Assembly (NCBI RefSeq): GCF_009792235.1
Contig: NZ_CP046973.1
Coordinates: 1,240,001-1,304,000, forward strand
Reading direction: 5' to 3'
Source: Microcystis aeruginosa FD4
GTDB lineage: Bacteria > Cyanobacteriota > Cyanobacteriia > Cyanobacteriales > Microcystaceae
Length of the DNA stretch: 64,000 bases
Shown here: piece by piece, positions 1 through 8,006 of the stretch
How positions within the stretch are numbered: the stretch's first letter is position 1
Layout: every line of letters starts with the position of its first letter
Position numbers and translations under genes: made by a program
Notes under the pieces: model-generated
The model's input: only the letters and a program-made list of their open reading frames with translations
Database searches by the model: none
What the model was told of the DNA's origin: nothing

Positions 1-502
1 AGAGTTTAACTGTACGATCCCAGCTACCCGTGGCCAAAGTTTTACCATCGGGAGAAATAGCGGCATCAGTAACGAGAAAAGCATGGCCGGGATAGGTCAT
101 TTCTAATTTTCCCGTGCGCGTATTCCAGCGTTGCACTTTTCCCCCCGCATCGGCAGTTACGAAACTCTCACCATCGGGACTAAATTGGATAGCATTGACA
201 GTATCACCTAGTGGCCAAGTCCTGAGAGGTTTTTGGGTTTTTAGGTCCCATTCCCTGACAGTACCGTCAAAACTACCACTAAGTAGTAAAGAGTTATCGG
301 GACTAATAGCTAAAGCATAGATGGGATCCTGATTGGCTTTTAAAATAGTAACCCGTTCGACGGTCTGCCAGGGAACGATTTCTGCTAGGGGAGGCGCTTG
401 CGGAGTGGTGATTTTCTCTTTTTCCTGATTGACTGCACAACCACCGCATAGCAACAGCAGCAATAATAACGATAACGTCGGTTGATAAAGGGTTATTTTC
501 AT
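1..502 (-). CDS. WD40-repeat lipoprotein, 3' part outside window
   Basis: Reading the minus strand from an ATG at 502 gives a signal peptide with a lipobox (LLCGGC, cysteine near residue 21). WD40 blades follow, with repeated motifs such as SPDNSLLLSGSFDGTVREWD, FSPDGESF and SPDGKTLATGSWDRTVKL. The frame is open to base 1, so only about 167 residues are visible and the C-terminus lies outside. WD40 propellers are protein-interaction scaffolds; the lipobox suggests attachment to a membrane. A specific partner cannot be named. The next gene (539-781) is also on the minus strand, 36 bases upstream. Confidence 0.85.
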   Translation of the reverse strand, partial: MKITLYQPTLSLLLLLLLCGGCAVNQEKEKITTPQAPPLAEIVPWQTVERVTILKANQDPIYALAISPDNSLLLSGSFDGTVREWDLKTQKPLRTWPLGDTVNAIQFSPDGESFVTADAGGKVQRWNTRTGKLEMTYPGHAFLVTDAAISPDGKTLATGSWDRTVKL

Positions 503-538
503 AGAATTTTGCCGTTGTCAAAATCAACTTAAACTACT

Positions 539-781
539 TTAAACTTGAAGGGGTAAAATTTGCATAGAATAACGACAACGAGGAACAAGATAAATGACAA
601 ATTCTTGATTGGTTGTCTTGGCTTGTTCCAGAACATTCTGTAAATTTTCACCGTGAGCAATCACCCCTTTTTCATTATAAGCAATGTATTGATTTTTATA
701 TAAATCAAGCACGGTGTCACGATTTTTGTTTAACCAACGTAACATTTCTTGTGCTTGTTTTTTAGAGATTGAGTCTGTCAT
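539..781 (-). CDS. small hypothetical protein, DUF5678-like
   Basis: An 80-residue protein. The middle (DLYKNQYIAYNEKGVIAHG, then an ALE-type helix and FVIYLVPR) resembles the DUF5678 family, short proteins often found as the antitoxin-like member of small gene pairs in cyanobacteria. It lies 7 bases downstream of the DUF29 gene on the same strand and is probably translated from the same mRNA. The role is not known. The family call is from memory of the sequence pattern and is tentative. Confidence 0.55.
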   Translation of the reverse strand: MTDSISKKQAQEMLRWLNKNRDTVLDLYKNQYIAYNEKGVIAHGENLQNVLEQAKTTNQEFVIYLVPRCRYSMQILPLQV

Positions 782-788
782 AATCTTT

Positions 789-1220
789 CTAAGGAGAGAC
801 GTTTTTGATTAAAAAGAAAGCATCGCTAATCAGTTTATTTTTGTCAATTATATCCTCAATTTGCTCCGATTGATAACGACCCGCTTCGACTTCTAAAGAA
901 GCGGCATCCAAAGCATTAAGATAAGCATCGTTTAAAGTGTCTGTTAATTCCTCATCACTTAAATAATATCCTGCTGCCTTTCGGCGTTTATTTTGGCGTT
1001 GAATTTCTCTAACACTATTGCGAATGGAGACATCCCAAGAACGAGTGGTTCGGTTTTCTGCCTGTTGTTTAATTAAATGAAGTAATAAGATAACAGCATA
1101 ACTACGAATAGTGCTAATAATCCCATTTTTGCTCATATCTTCAAGTTCTTCTACAATCGCCAGTGAACCTTTAATATCACCTTTTAAGAGCAAAGCTTTT
1201 AATTCTAAAAGTTCTTCCAT
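789..1220 (-). CDS. DUF29-family protein
   Basis: A 143-residue helical protein. The segment LLLHLIKQQAENRTTRSWDV followed by IRNSVREI matches the helical core of DUF29, a family very abundant in cyanobacteria and of unknown function. The N-terminus is leucine- and glutamate-rich (MEELLELKALL). It is co-directional and nearly contiguous with the downstream 80-residue gene, so the two likely form an operon. The first ATG is used; no strong ribosome binding site is evident. Confidence 0.65.
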   Translation of the reverse strand: MEELLELKALLLKGDIKGSLAIVEELEDMSKNGIISTIRSYAVILLLHLIKQQAENRTTRSWDVSIRNSVREIQRQNKRRKAAGYYLSDEELTDTLNDAYLNALDAASLEVEAGRYQSEQIEDIIDKNKLISDAFFLIKNVSP

Positions 1221-1473
1221 AATCCAATTGATTCCCCGAAATATACCTTAATTATATCTTGCCACAAGTCTCTCTATCCCAAAGCTCATTTAAGGACATC
1301 TTGAGGAAAAAATTAATCATTTTTTCATTTATTTTAAGCTTTTATGTGCTGTGGCCGTTCTTGTGAAAATGGAGTTTTTAGTCATAACTCGAAGATTAGC
1401 AAAATTAAGCGATTTTCGGGGATTGTAGCGGCGAATTGCATTCTATCTCTGATGTATAAATGCGATCCCCTTC

Positions 1474-1492
1474 TTTTAACTTTAAGTTAAAA
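1474..1492. promoter_or_regulatory. palindrome upstream of hicAB, candidate operator
   Basis: A perfect palindrome with nine-base arms (TTTTAACTT / AAGTTAAAA) around one central T, 26 bases before the hicA start codon. Type II antitoxins of the HicB class often autoregulate by binding such palindromes. The rest of the 298-base gap between DUF29 and hicA (1221-1518) shows no gene. Confidence 0.45.
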
Positions 1493-1518
1493 TAGATTGA
1501 GTTCGTTGTGATCGATCG

Positions 1519-1776
1519 ATGGGAAAAAAAGAAAAACTGCTAGAAAAGGCCAAAAACTCGCCTCAAGGATTACGTTTTAGCGAATTTGAGAGTTTGCTTA
1601 ATCTTTGTGGTTGGACTTTTGACCATCAAACAGGAAGTCATCACATTTGGTATTCATCCAAGAGAGTCCGTATATCTATTCAACAGACAAAAAACGGTGA
1701 AGCGAAAGCTTATCAAGTTAAACAATTTTTAAAAATACAGGAGGAAGAAAATGAATCCAACAACCGAGGATTTTAA
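1519..1776 (+). CDS. hicA: HicA-type mRNA interferase toxin
   Basis: An 85-residue protein with the HicA signature: an N-terminal helix, LLNLCGWTFDHQTGSHHIW containing the conserved G-S-H catalytic region, then a short basic beta strand (VRISIQQ) and a C-terminal KAYQVKQFLK helix. HicA toxins cleave mRNA and are neutralised by HicB. The gene is slightly longer than typical 60-80 residue members. Its 3' end overlaps hicB by 26 bases, which suggests translational coupling. No Shine-Dalgarno motif is clear before the ATG. Confidence 0.85.
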   Translation: MGKKEKLLEKAKNSPQGLRFSEFESLLNLCGWTFDHQTGSHHIWYSSKRVRISIQQTKNGEAKAYQVKQFLKIQEEENESNNRGF

Positions 1777-1957
1777 CGGTTTTAGCATTAATATCTTCCA
1801 AGATGAGGAGGGAGATTGGATAGCATACTTAGTAGAAATTCCTAGCGTTTCCGCTTTTGCTGATAGTCCCCAAACAGCACTCAATCAATTAATTTTAGCT
1901 TGGGAAGGCGTTAAAGAAAGTTATCGTCAACATGGTGAAGAAATTCCTCATGGTTAA
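1751..1957 (+). CDS. hicB: HicB-type antitoxin
   Basis: A 68-residue protein: INIFQDEEGDWIAYLVEIPS, then VSAFADSPQTALNQLILAWEG, which is the partial RNase H-like fold of HicB antitoxins. There is no evident C-terminal DNA-binding domain, so this is a short HicB form. It begins inside hicA, preceded by AGGAGG at about 1740, a strong ribosome binding site. The two genes form a type II toxin-antitoxin module. Confidence 0.85.
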   Translation: MNPTTEDFNGFSINIFQDEEGDWIAYLVEIPSVSAFADSPQTALNQLILAWEGVKESYRQHGEEIPHG

Positions 1958-2022
1958 AACCCTACACCCCACACCCTACACCCCACACCCTACCCCCACG
2001 AAAAACTTTTTGCCGCAAACCC
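1958..2022. repeat. truncated copy of the 213-bp MITE family
   Basis: Holds the CCCTACACCCCACA-rich half and the right terminus (GAAAAACTTTTTGCCGCAAACCC) of the element seen complete at 23356, 33896 and 62950. The left half is missing. The terminal C at 2022 is the complement of the G in the TAG stop codon of the MCE gene, so the element abuts that gene's end. Confidence 0.7.
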
Positions 2023-3398
2023 TACTCAGATTCAGGTTTCTTAGCGTCTTTTTCTGGGGTATTAGCGGCGGGATTTGGGGCTATTGTCGCAATTTGTGCG
2101 GCCATTCTTGTCATTGCTTGACCTTGGGCGAATTCCTGCTGTAGTTGTTCGCTAGAAGAAACCAAACGACTTAAACCCTGGATTAAGCGGATAATTTCCT
2201 GTCGCAGTTGCGGATTACCAGTAATTTCATCCACATCCGAGGTGATTTTCTGAAGATTGGCAAAAGCAGCGCGAGAGGAGTCGAGAAGTTGCTGTAGGGT
2301 GACAACAGTGGCAGGATCGGAGAGATAAGCGGTAAAATTACCCAAATTTTCGCTTAATTTAACAGCATTTGCCGAAATAGTGTTTAAATTCTCAATAATT
2401 TGGCTTTTCTGCACTTGCGTCAGAATCGGATCCAAAGCAGCGAGAGTAGTTTGTAGGCGATCGCTAGTAGTTTTGATACTATCGAGAGTAGCAATTAAAC
2501 GATTTTGATTAGCTGCCAAAAAAACGCGCAGTTCTTCGGTGGTTTCTCCCACCAAAAGCAGCGTTTTTCGGGCCTCCACTAGAGTAGCGTCTAAATTTTT
2601 CAGACCGCCACTTCCCTGTAAACTTCTCAGTAAAGTAGTCGCTTCCTGACTCAATCCCCCGACACCGGAAAGATCACTAGAAAGGCGATCGAGGGAACCG
2701 GATACTTGGGGTAAGGATTCCAGGGATCTCATCCCCGAATTAACTTTACCTAGAGTACCGCTGCGACGAACCTCGCTTAAAGCGGTGGTTGCCTCACCAC
2801 TAAAGCGATCGAGTCCCCCCAAAGCATTAGCAGCGCGTTGGGTAAAGGAACGAAATCCGGCCACCATATCGGGATCACTAACTAGATTAGAAATTCTCAG
2901 TAAAGATCTGATCAAGGTATTGACATTGAGCGCCGATTGCCCTTGTAAACGAGAACCATTACAGATAATCACTTCCCCATTGCAGTTAGGACTCAAAGGG
3001 GGTTCTTTGACACCACCGACGGGTAAAGCTTGCAGGGGAGTAATATCGATCGTGGTTTCACCGACTAAACCGGATTGAATGGCTTCGATGAGGGAATTAC
3101 TGGGAATTAGGCGATCTGCTGGCGAAATCTCCACTTCTACGGCGACTCCCTCCGGTTCTGGGGTAATTGCCGTTACTTGTCCGATTCTCACTCCCCGATA
3201 ACCGACGCGGGTTCCCACCATCATGCCACCCACATTAGGAAAAAGAAAGGTGGCTCGATAACTGCGTCCCCCGAAGCTAAAATTACTTAACCAAGCTATA
3301 AACCAGATTAATATTCCCCCCGATGTCAGTAACATTAAACCGATACCACTTTGCCGCAGAGTTGGGGAAATCCCTCGTTGTGAACCGCCAGCTTGCAT
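2022..3398 (-). CDS. MCE/MlaD-family lipid-transport protein
   Basis: A 458-residue protein. One N-terminal transmembrane segment (GLMLLTSGGILIWFIAWLSN, about residues 20-42) is followed by an MCE domain (about 45-150) with YRATFLFPNVGGMMVGTRV, YRGVRIGQVTAITPEPEGV and GLVGETTIDITP. A long helical region to the end is typical of cyanobacterial and plastid TGD2-like MCE proteins, which bind phospholipid or feed an ABC lipid transporter. The ABC partners (MlaE/MlaF-like) are not visible here. The stop codon TAG uses a base from the adjacent repeat. Confidence 0.85.
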   Translation of the reverse strand: MQAGGSQRGISPTLRQSGIGLMLLTSGGILIWFIAWLSNFSFGGRSYRATFLFPNVGGMMVGTRVGYRGVRIGQVTAITPEPEGVAVEVEISPADRLIPSNSLIEAIQSGLVGETTIDITPLQALPVGGVKEPPLSPNCNGEVIICNGSRLQGQSALNVNTLIRSLLRISNLVSDPDMVAGFRSFTQRAANALGGLDRFSGEATTALSEVRRSGTLGKVNSGMRSLESLPQVSGSLDRLSSDLSGVGGLSQEATTLLRSLQGSGGLKNLDATLVEARKTLLLVGETTEELRVFLAANQNRLIATLDSIKTTSDRLQTTLAALDPILTQVQKSQIIENLNTISANAVKLSENLGNFTAYLSDPATVVTLQQLLDSSRAAFANLQKITSDVDEITGNPQLRQEIIRLIQGLSRLVSSSEQLQQEFAQGQAMTRMAAQIATIAPNPAANTPEKDAKKPESE

Positions 3399-3427
3399 AA
3401 ATAATTACTCCTCATCGAAAATTTTGG

Positions 3428-3767
3428 GTGGGAAACCCCGCCGTTCTAGGTTGGCTTTACGTTAGAATTAAAAAGACCGTCTCGAAAACCAAGTGGGCGG
3501 ACAGCACCTTGAAAACTCGGCTTAGGGGGTTCCGTTCAGAAAAGCTTGTCCTGGTAAAAAGTCGCGCGCAACAAGTACAAGAAGCGTTTAGTCAGAACCG
3601 TACCGTGGGACACAAGGAATCGGGCTTCTGAAAGGTCGCGAAAGTCTGTGGACTTTGTGTAAGACAGTACATGGTTTTTTAACCGTGGTATGCAACGGTG
3701 GTTGAAGCAGAAACTTAAATCGTGAGGTTTAGGAATCACCGTCCGTTTACGGCGGTGAGGATGTCAA
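3428..3767 (+). pseudogene. decayed tnpB 3' end with omega-RNA-like terminus
   Basis: The plus strand encodes a short stretch (RIKKTVSKTKWADS, later TVGHKESG) that resembles the zinc-finger region and C-terminus of cyanobacterial TnpB proteins in broken frames. It ends in a hairpin, TCACCGTCCGTTTACGGCGGTGA (3736-3758), followed by GGATGTCAA. That layout is the usual right end of IS200/IS605-type elements, where the tnpB 3' region also encodes the guide RNA. No tnpB body is present. The identification is by pattern and is moderate. Confidence 0.5.
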
Positions 3768-3779
3768 CTCTACACAGTA

Positions 3780-5066
3780 TCACTTTACCAAATTGTCCGT
3801 TAAAAGCCGATACAAAAGTCTAGTCTCGTAAAACAGCAAGCGACACAGTCCATCCTTACCCAGTGCCTTAAAGCTAGGTAATTCTTTCTTTTTTTCGATT
3901 CTTTGACCATTTTCGTGGTCGTAATAGAGATGAATCCGGGGATTAAGCCAAGAATGCTTAAGCTTGCCAACAATCTCAGTTTTAGCTGGCTTATCTGGGC
4001 AAATAGTCACCAGCGCGTGAGCATACAAGTGAGAACGCATCAAGTCGGAACCCTTCCAAGACTTTTTCACCTTGTCTTGTTTTGCTGAGGTGTCCCCTGA
4101 AATTTGATAGGAATACCCTAACCCTAGATAAGCCTGAAACTTTCTCAAGCTAATATCGTGATCGCCTCGAAAGTAAGGTTTACCGTTGACCAGAAATCTT
4201 TCGATAGGATAGCAGTGCAAAAGCAGTAAACTTTGAGTAACCGTGCCGAAAAGAAATTGATTAAATACTTGACAATAAGGCTTAAACTGCTCTAATTCCA
4301 GAATTTCTCTTAAGTTTAGCTCTTTGACTGCGATTCTATCTTGATAGGTGATAACATCTTTAGCCAATAACTGACTATATTCACTAATTCCAGTCCCGGC
4401 CGTGGATTTAATGCGCGGGTTATTTCTTAGCCTAGCAATATAGCCTAAAGTTGGATTAAATCCCTTAACTCCGATATAATCAAAGTCTCTTTGAGCGATT
4501 TCAGGAAACTCACAACATAGCCGTTGTCTAAGCTGATTAATCAAAGAATTTTTGTTTTTAAGCAGTTGTTCTCTCTCATGGAAACGACGTCGCAACAAAT
4601 CGATCGAGTCATAGTCATAGTTGTTTAAAATCGGAGGATTGCCTAGATCATCTAACCCTGACTTATCAAAATAGGTTAGGGCAATGGTTAAAGCGTCAAG
4701 ATAATCGTCTTTATTTTTGGTCTTAAAATAATGCTGACGATTTATCTTAGTTTGCTGGTGAGATATCCAATAAATATCTAAACCTAACTTTTTAGCACAA
4801 TTAACCCAGAAACTAGCGTACCAATACCCAGTAGGCTCTAAAACAATCCCATCAGCTTCTAAGGATTTAATAATCTCGATCGCTTCGGCATTGCATTCGA
4901 GCTTATAGGCTATCTCGTTAAGCTGAATATTTCCTTTAAGTCGAGCGTATCCTTTAACTGGTTCCTTAATGCTTTTCGAGTATTGCAGGGGGGAAATCGT
5001 CGGAAATTCACACAACAAAACCACGATAGCCCAATTACGGCTAACGTCTATACCTAATATTTTCAT
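3780..5066 (-). CDS. IS110-like (DEDD) transposase
   Basis: A 428-residue protein. The N-terminal RuvC-like domain has MKILGIDVSRNWAIVVL (first Asp), IVLEPTGYWYASFW (Glu) and KNKDDYLDALTIAL (Asp pair). The C-terminal half carries FRGDHDISLRKFQAYLGLGY and SWKGSDLMRSHLYAHAL, in the place of the Transposase_20 domain whose serine attacks DNA in this family. The frame is intact. IS110 elements use a structured bridge RNA from flanking non-coding DNA, and the 231 bases upstream (5067-5297) are gene-free. Element ends were not defined because this family lacks clear terminal inverted repeats. Confidence 0.7.
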   Translation of the reverse strand: MKILGIDVSRNWAIVVLLCEFPTISPLQYSKSIKEPVKGYARLKGNIQLNEIAYKLECNAEAIEIIKSLEADGIVLEPTGYWYASFWVNCAKKLGLDIYWISHQQTKINRQHYFKTKNKDDYLDALTIALTYFDKSGLDDLGNPPILNNYDYDSIDLLRRRFHEREQLLKNKNSLINQLRQRLCCEFPEIAQRDFDYIGVKGFNPTLGYIARLRNNPRIKSTAGTGISEYSQLLAKDVITYQDRIAVKELNLREILELEQFKPYCQVFNQFLFGTVTQSLLLLHCYPIERFLVNGKPYFRGDHDISLRKFQAYLGLGYSYQISGDTSAKQDKVKKSWKGSDLMRSHLYAHALVTICPDKPAKTEIVGKLKHSWLNPRIHLYYDHENGQRIEKKKELPSFKALGKDGLCRLLFYETRLLYRLLTDNLVK

Positions 5067-5297
5067 CGGTTATAATGGGAGTGAATTGAGTTTAAAAAGA
5101 ATTAGCCTTACGATACTCCCGTAGGGCTTTTTTAGCCCTATCTCACTTTAAAAGGCACAATTCTTAAAAGTCCTTGAAGCCTTACGATTGCGGTGCAAGC
5201 TAAAGCTTGAAATCAATGAAAAAGGCACTCTTGGACTAGGATTAGGTTTGGACCCTAACCCCATTCCCCCCGCGATTGCGGGTAGGATGCGATTAGG
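5067..5297 (-). ncRNA. gene-free 5' flank of the IS110-like gene, candidate bridge RNA
   Basis: No ORF is present. The segment holds a hairpin (AGGGCTTTTTTAGCCCT, about 5125-5141), a duplicated AAAGGCAC motif (about 5151 and 5220) and a small AAGCTAAAGCTT palindrome. In IS110-group elements the bridge RNA is encoded between the left end and the transposase start, which is this position on the minus strand. The call is positional inference; the target-binding and donor-binding loops were not identified. Confidence 0.25.
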
Positions 5298-5384
5298 TTA
5301 AAAGGGGATATCGTCATCATCTAGATTGACATCTTTTGGCTCCCAATCTTCCGGGGTGAATTCCTGTTGATTTTGACAATGCTC
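5298..5384 (-). pseudogene. orphan SSB-like C-terminal tail
   Basis: Translation gives EFTPEDWEPKDVNLDDDDIPF and a stop. The terminal DDDDIPF is the acidic SSB tip that recruits DNA-repair and replication proteins to bacterial single-stranded DNA-binding protein. No OB-fold precedes it. Instead the same frame runs upstream through a TGA into the 63-residue gene at 5385-5576. It is either the stump of a lost ssb gene or a tail joined by stop-codon readthrough. Confidence 0.55.
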
Positions 5385-5576
5385 TCAGAACCAATTCACT
5401 GTTTTTGCGATGAGAATTTTTTTTAAAGCGTCATAGTCTTCTCCGTCGATCACAACGCAACAACCGTCTGACATTTTCAGAATTAATCTGTCTTTTTCTG
5501 AAATAATATAGGAAACATGATCTAAATTAATCCAGTAGTTTCCACCCACATAACTTCCGTAGTAAAAATTAGTCAT
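5385..5576 (-). CDS. small unknown protein
   Basis: A 63-residue protein starting at MTNFYYGSYVGGNYWINL. This ATG overlaps the previous gene's stop by eight bases, a spacing that favours coupling; a start nine codons earlier is possible. Hydrophobic strands such as HVSYIISEKDRLILKM and CCVVIDGEDYDAL suggest a small beta-rich fold. No family is recognised. The frame continues past its TGA into an SSB-like acidic tail. Confidence 0.5.
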   Translation of the reverse strand: MTNFYYGSYVGGNYWINLDHVSYIISEKDRLILKMSDGCCVVIDGEDYDALKKILIAKTVNWF

Positions 5577-5838
5577 TGCATACCTCAACTGTAGCAAATT
5601 CAAGGCAATCCTCTAGGCGAAATCTTTGCCTGGCATCTAACTGAGCCATGTAATTCTTAGCAGGTATTAAGTAGGCTAAGATTACGGCTTTATTTAACTC
5701 GCTTAAGCATCCAAATTGGATTAAATCAATCATGGCATCTAAACTATTTTCAAGTCCATAATCGGCTATTGTTTCCTTAAGTTGATCACTCATGATAAAA
5801 TTGTTATCGCTACACCCGTCAGTAAAGAACGAACTCAT
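5569..5838 (-). CDS. small unknown protein
   Basis: An 89-residue, mainly helical protein (MSDQLKETIADYGLENSLDA, LIQFGCLSELNKAVILAYL, QRFRLEDCLEFA). Translation may begin at residue 1 or at the internal MSDQL methionine (5793). No family is recognised. It overlaps the next minus-strand gene by eight bases. The pair points away from the unknown plus-strand block at 7691-12921 and could be its divergent arm, split by the intervening IS4-type relic. Confidence 0.5.
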   Translation of the reverse strand: MSSFFTDGCSDNNFIMSDQLKETIADYGLENSLDAMIDLIQFGCLSELNKAVILAYLIPAKNYMAQLDARQRFRLEDCLEFATVEVCND

Positions 5839-6014
5839 CGATATTAACTAACTTGCCATTATCGACAAAATATGAGTTAACTTTAGGAGAGTAATAATCA
5901 TCCTGATAACGAAAATGGCGTTGCTGATTTGAGATATGAATCTTCTTTTGTGGGATTTTTAAAACCTAGACTCAAACTAACTTTTGGATACGATGCACAG
6001 TCGGCATTCATACC

Positions 6015-7385
6015 TTGATTCAGCAACGCCAGAAAAGGTTAATCAGTATCGTAGAAAACTTGGCCAGCCAACCTAGTACAAGTGTGCCGCAAGCTTCGGG
6101 AAATCTAGCCGCAGCGAGTGCCACCTATGACTTTTGGAATTCCCCCTATTTTCACCCCTCAGATATAATTGCCGCCCAGGCCAAAAGTACAGTAGAAAGA
6201 ATCAAAGAACATCCAATAGTTTTGGCAGTTCAAGACACAACAAGTTTAGACTTTACGACCCAAAAAGCCAAAAAAGGAATGGGTTATCTAGATTGTAAAA
6301 CATCCTTTGGACTCAAAGTTCATACCACCTTAGGAGTGTCACCGCAAGGAATACCTTTAGGACTGATTAATCAATATGTCTGGGCAAGAGAAGAAAAGAA
6401 TTTAGGGATTGCCAAGCAGCGAAAAAAAAGAGAAACCCAAGAAAAAGAAAGTCAAAGATGGTTAGATTCCTGATCAGAAACACAACAACAAATACCCGAA
6501 GAAATTCAAGTAGTAACAATCGGAGATTGTGAAGCAGACATATTTGATTTATTGGCCCAATCAAGAAGTCCTAACTCTCATTTACTAATCCGAGGAACTC
6601 ATAACCGAAAAGTTAAATATCTCGAAGACAAGCAAAGGTCAGGGCATCCAGAGACTAAATATTTACATCAATCCATCAGAGAAATAAAAGCCTGTGGTAG
6701 CCTAGATGTGCAAGTAAAACGCAATCCTAATCACGAGGCTAGACTAGCTAAACTAACAGTTAGATTGGCCAGTTTTGAAATACAAGTACCTAGCCATCAC
6801 TCCAAGGCGACCCCTCGTCAACCGGTAAAATTACAGGTAATTTTAGCTGAAGAAGAAAATCCGCCCATAGCGGAGTTAATCCTATCAGTTGGCTCCTCTT
6901 AACTAGCCTAGACATTAGTAGCTTTGAATCAGCGATAACCTGTGTGCGCTGGTATAGTTATCGCTGGTTGATAGAACGCTATCATTTTGTTTTAAAAAGT
7001 GGTGGTGGATTAGAAAAACTGCAATTAGAAACGGGTCGGAGAATTGAGATGGCCTTAGCTACCTATTCAATTGTAGCTTGGAGATTACTTTGGTTAACTT
7101 ATCAAGCACGCTTACACGGAGAGGAGGGTTGTGAAAGTTTTTTGGAAGAACATGAATGGCAATCTTTGTGTGCCACTATTCATAAAAAGGGTCCGCCACC
7201 TGAAAAGCCGCCCTCCTTGGCCGGAAGCAGTCAGAATGATTGCTTCTCTTGGGGGGTTTTTAGGTAGAAAAGGCGACGGTGAACCCGGTGTTAAAACTAT
7301 TTGGTTGGGACTGCGAAGGTTACATGATATCAGCCAGACTTGGAAACTATCTCATCAAATTAGTCCCCCTATAGAACCCCCTTGA
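6015..7385 (+). pseudogene. IS4-family (Tn5-like) transposase, broken
   Basis: Three reading frames join into one DDE transposase. VLAVQDTTSLDF carries the first Asp, VTIGDCEADIFDLL the second, and WYSYRWLIERYHFVLKSG is the Y-(2)-R-(3)-E-(6)-K signature. The C-terminus ends with LGGFLGRKGDGEPG. The frame is broken by an in-frame TGA at 6471-6473, a frameshift near 6888 and another near 7190. All IS4 catalytic positions are still recognisable, so inactivation looks recent. The N-terminus upstream of 6015 is degraded. Confidence 0.85.
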
Positions 7386-7633
7386 GCCATCTTGCACACT
7401 TTTCTCTTTTTGTCAAATTTTATGTTAAGAAAGATGTGACTAATGGATAGCCCGTGAAGGACGTATCTATCAAACCGATTAATTGCATCCATTTACCTGA
7501 AAAATTATTCCTTAATCCATAGGCGTACCCAGAGTAGTGATTTAAGGTGCGAGACTGTTGAACAGCCCAATCCCCTAACTATGCAGCCCGTCAGCTTGCC
7601 TCAAGGGGGTAGGGATGTTTTTTAGTTCTAAGT

Positions 7634-7676
7634 CCACTATAGAGGCTTTTTGACACTTGTCAAGCCTCTATAGTGG
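7634..7676 (+). terminator. long hairpin before the unknown gene block
   Basis: CCACTATAGAGGCTT (7634-7648) pairs with AAGCCTCTATAGTGG (7662-7676) and the stem extends inward through TTGACA/TGTCAA with a three-T bulge. The second arm is followed by CTTTTTG. This can act as an intrinsic terminator insulating the block, or as an operator, because the next gene (7691) encodes an HTH protein and begins 15 bases later. The rest of 7386-7633 shows no gene. Confidence 0.55.
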
Positions 7677-7690
7677 CTTTTTGAGATAAA

Positions 7691-7939
7691 ATGAAAGAAG
7701 TTCAGCTTACGCCTAAACCATTGAAACAACTAATAGAACAGTCAGGACATACTCAGAAGTCATTCGCTGAATCTCTTGGCTTAAGCTATTCAACTGTTAA
7801 ATATTACGTTGCCCGGCAAAAAATGCCCGGCAGTGATGTTTTAGCTGATATGTGTCGTGTTCTCCATCAATCACCTAAAACAGTGATGACAGCATTAGGC
7901 ATCGACACGGACGGCATCCCCGACGACTCCCCTAACTGA
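7691..7939 (+). CDS. small XRE-type HTH regulator
   Basis: An 82-residue protein consisting almost only of a Cro/C1-type helix-turn-helix: LIEQSGHTQKSFAESLGLSY, then STVKYYVARQKMPGSDVLAD and a trailing helix. Small stand-alone XRE proteins commonly repress phage, plasmid or integrative-element promoters. It is the first gene of a co-directional block and sits directly behind a large inverted repeat, a natural operator candidate. The target is not known. Confidence 0.7.
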   Translation: MKEVQLTPKPLKQLIEQSGHTQKSFAESLGLSYSTVKYYVARQKMPGSDVLADMCRVLHQSPKTVMTALGIDTDGIPDDSPN

Positions 7940-7947
7940 TAAAACAC

Positions 7948-7977
7948 CCCAACGACCTTGGCGGGTTCGTTGGGGAA
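7948..7977 (+). terminator. hairpin after the HTH gene
   Basis: CCCCAACGA and TCGTTGGGG form a nine-base stem around CCTTGGCGGGT, nine bases after the HTH stop codon. The following bases are A-rich rather than T-rich, so it may attenuate or protect RNA ends rather than stop transcription fully. Confidence 0.4.
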
Positions 7978-8006
7978 AGTGACAAAAAATTTCTCATGTA
8001 CTCACT

